Source: Venturia oleaginea (lineage: Eukaryota > Ascomycota > Dothideomycetes > Venturiales > Venturiaceae). From it: a DNA stretch of 64,000 nt. Below the pieces are notes generated by a model that was given only the letters and a program-made list of their open reading frames with translations, was not told the DNA's origin and did no database searches. The position numbers were made by a program, and so were the translations under genes. The stretch covers positions 1,612,001 through 1,676,000 of the forward strand of contig JABMLP010000004.1 in assembly GCA_013176395.1 (NCBI GenBank), given 5' to 3'. Positions 33,178 to 44,491 of this stretch are shown here, in pieces; the first letter of the stretch is position 1; each line of letters opens with the position of its first letter.

Positions 33178-33930
33178 TGCGCAACAATCGGCACCACACA
33201 CCACTGCAACGACTAGACAACCTCTCCCAACGTCTTGGCAAACCGTCCTGCTACAAGCTGTTGCCCAGAGCCTTGAGCCTCTCCCCAAACTGTTGCCTCC
33301 CAGTTATGGCATTGGCAAGAGTAGGTGCGCGACACAGTAAGTAGTAAGGACGCATAGAAGGAGCCTATTGGCGGCAAATCCCCTCCCTGTAAGCTAGCAG
33401 ACGTAGCCTTGAGCCTCTCCCCAGACTGTTGCGTCCCAGTTATGGCATTGGCAAGAGTAGGTGCGCGATATAGCAAGCAGGGAGAGCGACTAGCAGCAGA
33501 TAGGCTCCGACTATAAGACGACAGGTCTACAACACAATCGGTGCGACACGATACGGCAGCTGCTAGAGAACCTCATCTACTATCGTCTCCGCAAACCGTC
33601 CTGCTGCAAGCTGATGTCCAGAGCCTTGAGCCTCTCCCCAAACTGTTGCGTCCCAGTTATGGCATTGGCAAGAGTAGGTGCGCAACACAGTAAGCAGTAA
33701 GGACGTATAGAAGGAGCTTATTGGCGGCAAATCCCCTCCCTACAAGCCAGCAGACGTAGCCTTGAGCCTCTCCCCAGACTGTTGCGTCCCAGTTATGGCA
33801 TTGGCAAGAGTAGGAGCGCGATATAGCAAGCAGGGAGAGCGACTAGCAGCAGATAGGCTCCGACTATAAGACGGCAGGTCTATAGCACGATCGGCGCCAT
33901 ACAATACGGCAGCTACCAGACAGCCTCGTC
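33178..33930. repeat. 353-bp tandem repeat with nested 70-bp subrepeats
   Basis: Two full units (about 33178-33530 and 33531-33883) and the start of a third. Each unit holds two copies of a ~70-bp block containing GCCTTGAGCCTCTCCCCA and CCCAGTTATGGCATTGGCAA, so the block occurs four times (near 33271, 33411, 33622 and 33762). No reading frame of note. Source unknown; it lies on the 3' side of the LINE fragment. Confidence 0.85.
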
Positions 33931-34416
33931 CACGGGCATACCCGGAGTATCACACCCAAGCAGCGAAATCACGACTACGATGGTTACTATTGTCTCCAGC
34001 ATCACACAACCAAATACACCGCCGCATAGGAATCTGGTGCAAGGCAACTTTCACAAGCAGAAACATACTTAGGGAACCCATTGGCCTTGAGGGATAAGGC
34101 GAAACAGATAGACAAGCTGAGCATTAGAGGGAGACTGTAGGTAGAAGGATAGCGAAACACGAGGCATTGCCTCTTGAGTCTACATAGCACAGATATACTA
34201 GCAGAATAACCAGTATCTACAAGAGCCAGCGGGCATTTGGAGATACTGGTTAAGGGAAAAGAGGGAGGACGGAGGGGACAGCTGGTCTTGTTTCAGTGAA
34301 CGGGGCGAAGTGGGGCGCGGTGGATTATATAATCTATCACGTGTCGGCTGTCTGATGAAGTCCTCCTAACCGGACATAGCTGCGTGATTAAGCGGCTGCA
34401 ACCGAGTAGGATAAAA

Positions 34417-34436
34417 TCAATCAATCAATCAATCAA
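34417..34436. repeat. TCAA tetranucleotide repeat at the LINE truncation point
   Basis: Five TCAA units. On the LINE strand this is a TTGA run directly where ORF2 stops, possibly a tail of another LINE end or the deletion scar. Confidence 0.8.
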
Positions 34437-35428
34437 TACTTCATCACGCTTTGTCTCTGCCAACGCTTTTGTACATGTTTCGTCCCATCCCTCTTTTGCC
34501 TTGGCGCATGGTCTTGCAAGAGGAAGCACCTTTGCTGCTGCCTCGCTGATTGCTTTGACTAAATCCATCGTGTATGTGTCCAGCGCTGCTTTTGTCCTTG
34601 GTCTTCTTCGTGCCGGTAGGATGTCTTTTAGTGCCTGGCAGAACTTCTCGCTGTCTAGGTATTTCCAATTGCGTCTTGGCTCGATTTTCATGAGCGCATC
34701 CGGATATCCAGTATGATACTAATAGAGAGGTGGTCTGAATCATGATCTAGCTCTCTATCTGTTCTGCAACTGATAATCCTATCGACCAAGCCTAGTGTCA
34801 TCCAGCACATGTCAATCGTTGTTCTGCTGCTGCCTTCCTCGTATGTTACCGCGCCGGGCTGTAGCATACTAGACATATCAAATCTTTCCATAGTTTCAAT
34901 GAGGTCTTCAGCTTCTCGATCTTCATGTATGACTCCTGTTCCACCCCACATTCTGTGATGCAAGTTAAAGTCACCTAATGCTATCTGTTCTTTTGGCGCA
35001 TGTTCCCCCAATTGAACTCTCAGGGTTGGCAGGGAGCTCATGCGGTTTGGCGTGTTTTGGACTGCGTTGTAGATGTTGTGTATTACCAGCCCGTTTTCCG
35101 TTTGGCCGCTATTGCTGATATTGATTCTCAACGAGCAGACGTCTCTTGTGTGCTGCTCGAATTGTCAACTGCCGTGTTCTAGCCTTTTGTTGACAAAGAA
35201 ACATACCCTTGCTGGGCCGTCCTCCTCGTTCATTGTTGGATAGCATAAATGGAACACGGTCTTTGCTGGGTGTTGCGTTGTCGACATGAAGGGGTTGCGC
35301 CACGGTTCTTGAATGGCAATGATGTCGTACTCTGCTACTCTTGGATCACGGAGCAGAGTGGCCATAACCGTGTTTATTGATTTACGCACGTTGTACTGTA
35401 GTATACTGAGTTGGTCCTTCTTTTTCAT
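34425..35428 (-). pseudogene. LINE ORF2, endonuclease part only, broken
   Basis: Starts MKKKDQLSILQYNVRKS, the APE-type start. It contains DIIAIQEPWRNP (catalytic E), ALGDFNLHHRMWGG (D-x-N) and DHLSISI (the D-H end) spread over three frames (35428-35165, 35131-34688 and 34691-34425), so two frame changes are needed. After the endonuclease a linker (RRPRTKAALDTYTMDLVKAI) precedes the truncation. No RT motif (FADD/YADD) is present. Confidence 0.82.
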
Positions 35429-37076
35429 AGGTGCGAGTCCTCATCGATTTCCATATATTGTGTATTTCTGCGTTGTACAGTATTGCCCTCTAGCGCCTCA
35501 AGCGCCCTCCTGGACATCTTTATTGCTCTATGCGGCCTTTGACTCTGGCGCGGTCCTTCGTTCTCCTTGTCTTCTGGGGCAGGCCTCTTTTGTCCTTTTC
35601 CAGGTGGTGATTGCATCCTGATCGTCCCTGATCCTGGGCGTGAGGTCAAGTCTCTAGCTAAGCTTGTTCTCCTAAGGGGTTCTCGGGCAGAATAGTGTGT
35701 AGGTGCTTCATTGAGAGTGTCTATTGTGGGGTGATATCGTACCCTATTAGCGTATGCTACCTTTGTCCGGTCGAGTTCCTCCTTCCTGGTCGGCCATTGT
35801 TGACTCCATGCCTCATGGGCTCCCTGGAAATTGGCACATTTCCTATATGTGGTCCGTCCAGTCTTCGAAGGGCAGTCCCTAGAACTATGTTCTTGCGCGC
35901 AGTAGCCACATGTTTTTGCTGCCTTGCATTGAGTTCCTATGTGGCCGTACTTGTAGCACTGAAAGCACTGCTTCAGTCGGCATTGCCTCTCGTATCGTTC
36001 GCTTTGACACATCTCCCCTTGCTACACCAGACCTTCATCGATGATCTTGTTTGCGTCTTCAGGTTTAGTAAACTCAATGATGATCGACGACATCGCTTTG
36101 GCTGGCGCCTTCCGGGTCAGCCATCCTATATATTTGATATCTGCGGTCGGAATGAACGGCTTGTTATCTTGCAGAATGGCGTCTCTGGTTTCTTCAAATT
36201 TGTTTGTGTCCATCGTGCTGGTACGTATGTCATGTACAAGGACGCCGTACCTTGGGTTCCGTACTGACGTCCCGTTCCCGATGCGTGGGGTCCAGTCCTC
36301 CGTGAATTGTCTCAATAGCCGCATTTCACCGTTTGTTGATGTCCTCATACTCGTACTCAGATCTCCGCTTTTGAGCTGGTTGGCAGACATAATCTTTAGA
36401 CTGGCTATATGGTCGTTCTCACTTTGGGAAATGGCTCGGTCAACGTGGGCTTTCAAATTGCGTGGGTTCATTGCGCGAAGACTCTGAATCGTTTGTGCTT
36501 TTCTGATATTCACGATTATCTTACGTTGGACTATCGCAGGAGTCTTGACACTTTCGATTTGTGTGCTATATGTAATCGCAGCTAGCCCTCCTCGGGCAGC
36601 AGCGGCAGCATAGCTCATCGGCATGCCTGTTTGGTGTTGTGGTCCTTTATTCTTGATGTCTCTCGTTATTCCTGCGACGGTCTTGCCCACCTCCGTTGCC
36701 TCTTTTGCTGCCGCTTTTGCTTCTTCGCCAACCGTAATGCTCTTCTGTGTGTCTGTTCTTAGAGCCTTAAGTTCCCCCTTTATCTCTGCTATCTCTTTCG
36801 CCGCTCCTTTTTTGTTATCAGTCATCTCAGTGTGCATAATGCGCAGTTGGTCATGGGAGTTGTCATATCGGGAGTCCGTTGGGCCTTTGCAATCAGGGGC
36901 AGCATCGTCATGATAATCGCCTTCACTTGGTCTGGGGGCACAGGTGGAGCCTGTCCGCTATCGAGAGAGGTTAATGCGTTCCGAAGGTACTCAGTAAGTC
37001 GTGTAGCGTGCTCGTATAGTCCGGTCGGCCAGACCACCTCTTGAGGCCACGGTATCGTCACCTCTCGTTTGTACAC
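35425..37076 (-). pseudogene. LINE ORF1 (RNA-binding Gag-like), broken
   Basis: Three blocks: 37076-36822 (MYKREVTIPWPQEV...), 36837-36022 (coiled region KKGAAKEIAEIKGELKALR, then an RRM-like middle) and 36012-35425 with paired zinc knuckles CFQCYKYGHIGTQC and CGYCAQEHSSRDC and a basic tail. Blocks 1 and 2 need a frame shift; blocks 2 and 3 share a frame and are separated by one TAG (from TGG by G-to-A). ORF1 ends TGA within ATGA at 35428-35425, which also contains the ORF2 ATG. Confidence 0.8.
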
Positions 37077-37943
37077 GTTGGGCGACGTGTCGAGCCTAGA
37101 AAACGCTGGGGCCCCTCAAAGGTGATGTGTATGTACAGTAGAGCCATTCAATTTCAAAAGTCTCAGTTCTCGCTGTTGTGGTGTTTTCGCACGAGGGATA
37201 GATTTGTCGGAAACAGCATCATCGCTTTTGCACCGGTGTCAAGTATCTTAGCTCCGCTCTAAAACGGGATCTAGCTTCTATAGGCAGCATCTAAACCCCT
37301 CGAGACCTAGCAGCTACTTATAAAAGCTAGATTCCGTTCTGCGAAGAGGCTAATTTACCTCACACTAGTGCAAAAGCGATCTCCTCCTAGTTCTTCAGGC
37401 TTGTCATTAGATCAGCATCTATCCGGAGGCCGCATGTTGAAACGTTTCCTCAGCCTCGCAAGGACGAGCTCAGCCTCTTTTTGCTTCAGTGCGGTATTTC
37501 ATCTACTAGAAGAGTCAAGGAACGATTGCCGGTACGTTATCATCCCTGATCCTTTAGCTCTCGTATCTTCATGCAAGAGTCTCCAATGGTCAAACAGGGA
37601 CTTCCCGCTGGAGATTGTTCCTTGACGGGATGGTCTTGGCCTTGCGAGAAGATTGTCCAGATGCTCCTATGGGATCGACTTCTTGACCGGACTCGCTGGG
37701 ATGTCGAGTAACGAACGTCACCAATCCAAAGCAAGCAAGTATCTAAACCTCCACGACGCTGACAACACGCTTCACCCACTGCCGTCGGCACAAGATCAGA
37801 TGCCTTATAGGGTAAAGCGTTGTTTGTGCAAAAGCCATGCCACATCTGCATGATTGTCCTCAACTATCCTTTGAAAACTTCCATCGAGCGACATATGTCA
37901 TACTCCGTAGCTTTTCGGTTGCAAATCCAAAACCGTTTCACTC
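37077..37943. other. LINE 5' flank and intergenic DNA
   Basis: About 870 bp holding the probable LINE 5' UTR and the promoter of the membrane-protein gene. No supported coding region. Confidence 0.45.
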
Positions 37944-40248
37944 ATGCCCGGACTTCCGTCAGCCTGGTTGCTGAACACTTTCGCCGATCCAGACGCTGTC
38001 ACACCGTTATTTGCTCGCGCCGTCAATGCAACTAACGCAACATCATCCGCCAGTCAGGCGCTTCAAGTCGTATGCGCATTCCCAGTATCGGGTCAATATG
38101 GTCCTGGCTCTAGAGTTTTGTGAGTTCACCTTGAGCGGAAGAGCATGATTTTACCGATTCAGCGCCCACTAACAAGCACATCCAGATACTATGTCCTAGT
38201 AGCGGCCTGTGTCATAGGGCGGAAATCCAAACTTCTGATGAATGCTTGTCTGGCAGCTGCGTTATTGTTTCCAGCTGTCGCGGCTATCCATGGAATTGTG
38301 CTTGCTGCACTTCATGTTAACGGTACGTCCATCAATTTTGGATAGACGCAGTAGTTTGTTGGTCTCAGCCACAGCATCGGAACTTTCTTGGAGCTTTCTG
38401 TTACTAGAAAACGAAACCATAATATCTTTACCTCTCCTAGATTGTTCTCTGACATTGAGGGGTGTTCAACTGCAATCTTTTCAATTGCTGATGAATCAAT
38501 CGATATTTGCTCAGTGCACAAAAGTGAAATGATAACAATCGCTGACCTAATTTCTTCTAGGTGCTGTTGATATGGATGTCTTCGGCGCTTTCCAATTGTG
38601 CTCAATAGGGATTCTAGCTGCACCTGTCATGGCGAGAATCTCAAAAACATACTTTTACAATGCCGGTCGGAACATCATCTTCCTGTGGACAGGCTTGATC
38701 CTAGCTGGCAAGTTGTCTAAGTCTTTCCAGCGGCAATCTCCAGGTCTAACATGGTGTCTACAGGATTGTTAAGCTTGACCGTTGAGTTTTATCGAGTTAC
38801 AAGTTCCCCATGTACAAAAGATGATGACGGCAACCCAATCTCCAATAAGGCTCAAGATTTTCCCTGCGATTCGAGCCCGACCTGTGGTCTCAACTGCTCA
38901 ACGACCGGTGGCCCGTTCTCTCACTTGAGAGGAGGCTCTGTCAATAAGTAGCTATACTACATTCTGCATCATTGATTTGGTCTAACAAATCACAGCATCT
39001 ACGTCATCCCAGTACCAACTAGGCTTACTTTTGGCGGGGCCACAATTATGGCTGCAGCGTGCTGTATCCCTGCTATTCTTTCACTTGTATCCATGAGAAA
39101 TAAAATCCTGTACTTCAATTGGAGGAAAAGTTCCGGAAAACGGCCAGAGAAAAATGAGGAAGAACGTATCAAGGGCACAAAGGCCACCATTGGCAGCATG
39201 AAGAATGTCAACAGCACTCTCAGGCTAGTTCTTGGTCGCGTAGAGATCGTCCTCTTTGGAGGATTGGTCCTTGCTATCCTAGTTATTGGCGAGATCAATT
39301 TCTTCAGCAAGCAAGTGTCATATGAAAGCGAGCCCATGTACGCAATTGGTAAGCAGTGGTATATCCTCTCAACTACGCACTTCAACCGTTTCTGACCCCG
39401 CACTCCTTGTAGGTCAGTGGGCACCAATTGTCGGAACCTCTTTGGCTGTGATCGGTTCGCTGGGCGTATTGCTTGTCAAAGATAAACCAGGAGACGAGGA
39501 AGACACTACTTCTCAGGATCATCATCCCGATTGTTCACACTGCGACCACGGCCATGCGCCAGAGCGACAGCCTACCTTCGAACTCCAGACCGATGATATA
39601 GACGATCCTCAATCGAACAGGGTCACTCAAGGCATTGATGACTTCGTCCAGAAGCACACCAATGAGCACAGAGAATTCGAAACCTCATCCGCAATCGACT
39701 GGAACGACGATGCCACATTCAAAGCGGCTGACGGACCAGCTACTGGTTACCCCGAGCTTCCAGGAGAAATGTTCAAAAGGGACCTAAGCAAGATCAAAGA
39801 ACATTGGAGCTCTCGTCACCCACGCCGCAGTACAGAAGGCGAATTATCGCCAGCAATGCAACATGCAAGCACTTTTTCGGGATCGCCTTCTGGCACTTCT
39901 TCCAATGCGATGGAGCGCTGGCCTTCGATGCCTGGCCCGTCTTCACCCGAGATGTTACAGAGAAAGACAACCCTTGAGGTACCTCCAGTCGCTCATCTCG
40001 GACACACGAGAACTCAGAGTGATTCTTCTGGCGCTGGCAGGGGACCTGGATTGGTGACTAAGGCAAATCCAGGACGATCTTCACCGTTGTGTGAACCTCC
40101 CAAGAGGAAGAATACATTGGAGGTACCATTAGAAAATCACGTCGTCCGCACGAGGACTATATCGTCAGGCTCGCAGACTCTACCACACTTTCGAGAGCCG
40201 AGAGATTCGAAAGACTCCGGTTCCATCTCAGACACTGACAAGGGATGA
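37944..40248 (+). CDS. Multi-spanning membrane protein of unknown function with long Ser-rich tail
   Basis: Starts MPGLPSAWLLNTFADPDAVT at 37944. First intron 38120-38185 joins GSRV|LYYVLVAAC; a longer intron at about 38322-38560; further introns near 38708-38762, 38947-38996 and 39347-39412. About seven hydrophobic segments follow (YYVLVAACVIG, ALLFPAVAAIHGIVLAAL, FQLCSIGILAAPVM, IIFLWTGLILAG, FGGATIMAAACCIPAIL, IVLFGGLVLAILVIG, PIVGTSLAVIGSLGVLLV) with a cysteine-rich outer loop between TM4 and TM5 (CTKDDDGN, CDSSPTCGLNC). The cytosolic tail is long, about 260 residues, rich in S, P and charged residues, and contains two similar RK(T/N)TLEVP motifs. The topology is that of fungal orphan 7-TM proteins; I recognise no named family. 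It is the only intact host gene in the 22-47 kb island. Confidence 0.7.
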
Positions 40249-41132
40249 TAGACCGCTACGACAGCACCGAAAATGACAGGTTGTACATATAATTCCATCT
40301 CTATATGATTCGACTCGTTATGGTAGAGTATTGCGTCAATCAGGCAGCTGCTTTAAGTGAGCGACACTAGACAGTAGAGAGAGCAGCGCGCATAGAAGTT
40401 ACGGTGCCGCTTACAAAGCGAGAAGGGTTCGCATCGATTTCTGTTGTTCCAACGTCCTCCATGAGGCGATACCTTTGCCTCGGCTGGCATTTCTCTCGAA
40501 GAGATAGTCAACAACGACGCGCGAGGACTTCAACTAGATCATCCACCACCTCCACCACCTCCAGTACCGATGCTCTTGATGGATGCTGCCGCAGCCATTC
40601 CATCGAATCCAGTTCCGCCAAGATACGAGTTGATTCGATACACCGGGCTCTAGATTGGTTTTGAAGGCAGCAGACTCCGATAGGTTCAGACAATGACTTG
40701 CTTGTGGATCTGTAAAAGAAAGCGGCATCGATTCGAAGGTAATGTTGTGCAAACGCTTGCTCTATGGTTCTTTAAGCAGCGAAGAAGGGGCCGGTCACAA
40801 TATTGGAGGTAAAGTTGACGGGAAGGCTGAATTGCCAAAGACTGGAAGAATGATGAATTGTGAATAGTCTCGTGATCTAAGCAGTATACCATCCTATCGC
40901 ACAGAAGGGTGAAAGGACAATCAATAGCATTCCCAATGAGCCAATCTTCGTGCATCCCGCGTTCCGAGACATGCGCAGGCAGACTCAGAAACACGCGAGG
41001 CCAAGCCGCACTTCATAAAATGCAAAACTCAACCTCGACCAATTTCGCATCGCATAATCATCCGTTACCAACAACTCGACTCTCGAGTCTCGAACCAATG
41101 AGATGAAGACGACATGCTAGAGATATCGCATA
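40249..41132. other. Intergenic, no supported gene
   Basis: About 880 bp between the membrane-protein gene and pogo C. It contains a short CCACCT-type run near 40545-40570 and nothing else recognisable. Confidence 0.5.
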
Positions 41133-42460
41133 ACGTATTCAATCACCCAACCCGTCAGATCACCCAAGCGGTCCAACTTTGCCAAGACCCCAACTACTCT
41201 TCTTATTCTACTATGTCTCAACAACGTAATGAGTTACTACTCCAACACGAAGGGAGAATTCAGCTTGCAATCCAAGCTTTGAATACCGGCCAACTCCGAA
41301 GCCAACGGGCTGCTGCGAGCGCCTTCAACGTTAAACAACAAACCCTCTCCGATCGCGTCAGAGGAGTCCCATTTATCCTCGAAAGACCACCAAACGGTCG
41401 GAAACTTACCCTTGCCGAAGAGCAAACGCTTGTCCGATATATTCTCGACCTCGATTCGCGAGGATTTGCGCCCCGGCTGTGTGAGGTGGCAGATATGGCG
41501 GATGAACTGTTGGGTATACGCGGTGGAGAGCCAATAGGCAAAAAGTGGGCTGAGAGGTTCGTAAAGCGCTCAGATGAGCTCAAGACAGCCTTCAACCGAG
41601 TCAAGGATAGGCAGAGGATACTACAGGAAGATCCAGAGATTATTGACACGTGGTTCAAGCTCGTTGCAGACACCAAGGCAAAGTACGGCATCCACGACGA
41701 GGATACGCACAACTTTGACGAGATTGGCTTCCAGATGGGTATTATTGGGCCAATGAAGGTCGCTACAGCCTCTGAGAGACGTACAAGGCCGGAACTCATT
41801 CAGCCGGGCGATCGCGAATGGGTTACGGTTATCCAGAGTATCTGCGCCGCTGGGTATGCAACCCCACCCTTCATTGTCTACAAAGGACGCGTTCACATCT
41901 CTGCGTGGTACGAGGAGGCAGATATACCGCGCAATTGGAAGCTTTCAGTCTCTGAGAGCGGCTGAACAAACAAGGCGCTTGGTCTTGAGTGGTTGAAGCA
42001 CTTTGACGCGTATACAAAGGCGCGTCAAGTGGGGGGGTATAGGCTGCTCATCTTGGACGGCCATGAGAGCCATCTCAACCATAATTTTAAGGACTACTGC
42101 CTCGAAAATCGCGCAAAAGGAAGTGGATCCAGCAAGGTGGTACTATAGAGTATGGGACTGCAGCAGTGCAGGTAGCTGCAGAGGCGTCTGTAGCGCCTCA
42201 GGGATCGAAAAAGGCTCGTGGTAGTGGTGATCAAGAAACAGCCCGACCAACTCAACGGCGCTGTGGGAACTGCGGCGCAACTGGGCATAATGCGCGAACT
42301 TGTAAAAAAGATATCGAAATATCTTCTGAACCAGGTAGCGCACGACGGACTTAAAATCTATTGTTAATAGCGATGAAATTGAAAAGTCCTAATATAAGAT
42401 GGTCGTGCCAAGAAATTTTGACGGGTTGGGTGATCTGACGGGTTGGGTGATCGAATACGT
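41133..42460 (+). mobile_element. Fot1/pogo element C, internally deleted
   Basis: Both ends are intact: ACGTATTC...GAATACGT, with inverted repeats of about 37 bp, flanked by TA on each side (41131-41132; 42461-42462). Two 17-bp subterminal repeats (GACGGGTTGGGTGATCT type) lie at the right end and their counterparts at the left. Length is 1328 bp versus 1849 for element D; the missing ~520 bp lie between two CGAAAAT heptamers. Confidence 0.92.
41213..42369 (+). pseudogene. Pogo C transposase, nonsense codon plus 520-bp deletion
   Basis: ATG 41213 (MSQQRNELLLQHEGRIQ). HTH regions and the first catalytic acid (NFDEIGFQMG) are intact. TGA at 41963-41965 follows SVSESG, the same position as in pogo B. 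Downstream LILDGHESH is present. Then the deletion joins CLEN to the C-terminal basic region, ending with a CCHC knuckle CGNCGATGHNARTC. The third catalytic acid lies in the deleted part. Confidence 0.9.
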
Positions 42461-44491
42461 TATGCATATGCTTGAACATGCACCCAAATCTAGCCTCACT
42501 TCCGCCTCACCTTCCGCCTCATACTATGTATGACTCTAGCAAGCAAGGCACACGCTCATTCTTGACTCGAGCTCGATCACAGCGCGAGCGACCTAAGATC
42601 ACACTTTGTCAGTAGAACTGGGCATGAAAATGAAGAGGAATTGGACACTGCATTGCACTGGCATCGGTTGCGGCAAATCCTGGCACTGTCCGATAGCTCG
42701 AAACTGAGTGCGGCTCCACGATGGCAGTCACGGGTATGAACTACAGATGTACTGTTCATCAGAGGATATCTTAGAGTAATCTATGCTGCCATTTGAAATA
42801 TGTATTGCCTTCAAGTTTAGGTCGACTTGGTTTTGGTCGAGCAGACCCCTAGGCCGGCTCTACACTGGAAGAAAAGAGGTTTTCGGTTTTAAATCAAAGA
42901 CGAAATCGAAAAAATCGTTATTATAGAAGAGGTTGGGTCCGCAGATTCCTCTCAGGAGCTATCGCCATGATAGTTTTTGGAGGGGTGGAAGAACTATTTT
43001 CCCTGATACTGTCTACCCCTTACTTGTACTCGTAGGATATGATTATCCCTTAGCACCTTTTTTGCCATTTGGGTATAACTTATATTCCAGCCCGGCCTCC
43101 AAAGTCGAATTTCCAGCCTGTACGAGGCGGAGGCTACGAACCTTCCATATCGTCTCGACGATGATGGGAGAGCCGATGGAAATCGCTGTCCGTGGACTCA
43201 CCCTCCACGGGCATCGGACGGCACGTCGTGGTGGTTTGTCTGGTAGAGCGGACTCTAGCACACCACGAGCGATGCTCCTGGACAGAGGGAAAACTCAGTA
43301 CGTAGTAAGAGATGGCAATACAACGATTACACGAAAAGCAACGTATACTGGAAGTACCACGCTGGCACCGAGTCGGAGGAGTTCAAGTCCCGCCAAGGCC
43401 GCACAAAGAGTCCAAAATTCTTAACTACAACTACTACCTTACCTACTTCCTACACCACCTCACCTACCCCGTACCGGGCGTATACCGATATCTCCTCCGC
43501 AATAGTCTGAAGAGACACCACCTCACCTACCTTACCTACTACGCATAAGTCTGAAGAGACATCACCTCACCTACCACCAACAATGGCGCGAGAGTCCAAA
43601 GGGGCCGCAACAGGAGCTGGAGGATAAAGAGCAGGGCAACATCAAAAAGTGAGCGGAATAGAGAAGATAAAGGGCAGGAGGAGAAGGAAAAAGGGCAGGG
43701 TAACATCGAAAAGTGAGCGGGGAGGAGGAGGACCACCCCCGGTACAGGGACAAAGGGCAGGGGTGATGGGGAGAAAAAGGGCAGGCTAAGGGTAGGAGAG
43801 TATTCTGGTGATGTGGATTGGGGGGACAACGGATCACGGCAGGTTAAGGCATGGTATATACGGGGGATAGAAAATATCCGTACATGACGGTTCTCATGTG
43901 AAACGACAGCAGATTTAAGGCAGAGGACACGACTTAGAAGCTGTAGAGGAGCTGTACTGGCGGGAGTAGGATAGATGACCCGGGTAGTAAAGTGGGGGGC
44001 ATAGTAAGAGTAGGTGTACGACCAAGTCGAGAGACGTCAAGATAGCGAAGGGACCGGACCGTTGATGGCCCCCTTACGCACCGTATGGATTTCGCTCAGG
44101 ATAGATCCGAGAGGCTTTTTCATCCCAGAGAGTTGGGTTTTTGCGATTGTAGATAGAGATTGTGGGCACACGGCACAGCAGCCATTACATACCACGTTAA
44201 ATCCGATTATTATTATTATATTCCAGCCCCAAGATAACCTGTATAGATTAGTGGAAAGACCTTTTGAGATCTTTGGCTCTCTCTGAGTGGTACTACTCCA
44301 AATATCGGCGCCATCTTCTCTATATCTAGGGCTACTTTGTACCGAGCCTAAACCGGTGCAACGTTAGTAGGTAATGGTAAGATTACTAAGATATAAGTTG
44401 TATAAAAATGGGTAGTAATAGTCTAGCTGAACTTGTTCTTTTCGTAGTACTTTACATCTCCCCTTCTCTACGCTGCTTTGTTCGCTAAATA
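42461..44491. other. Gene-poor stretch with low-complexity and repeated segments
   Basis: About 2 kb with no supported gene. It contains a duplicated 26-bp segment (AGTCTGAAGAGACA(C/T)CACCTCACC, near 43506 and 43549), a purine-rich tract at 43600-43760 that repeats a ~30-bp block (GTGAGCGG type), and an A-box-like TGGTAGAGCGG near 43241 and B-box-like GTTCAAGTCC near 43381. These boxes are too far apart for a tRNA gene. Confidence 0.5.

Larger units (their letters stand above)
34425..37076 (-). mobile_element. Non-LTR retrotransposon (LINE, Tad-like), ORF1 plus endonuclease only
   Basis: Minus-strand element with a complete-looking ORF1 and the AP-endonuclease part of ORF2. It ends abruptly at a TTGA-type simple repeat (34417-34436) before any reverse transcriptase. 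LINE copies usually lose the 5' end; here the 3' half is absent, so a deletion rather than incomplete reverse transcription is likely. Several frame breaks mark it as dead. Confidence 0.8.

Noticed and set aside
33088..33476. Short minus-strand frames in the 353-bp repeat
   Set aside because: They repeat with the DNA unit and contain stops in alternate units.
34345..34385. CTGATGA followed by a GTCC/GGAC stem, suggesting a hammerhead ribozyme
   Set aside because: The conserved GAAA after stem II is absent and no stem I/III pairing is visible.
43235..43395. A-box-like TGGTAGAGCGG and B-box-like GTTCAAGTCC, suggesting a tRNA or SINE
   Set aside because: The boxes are about 140 bp apart and no cloverleaf or acceptor stem can be drawn; kept only as a remark.
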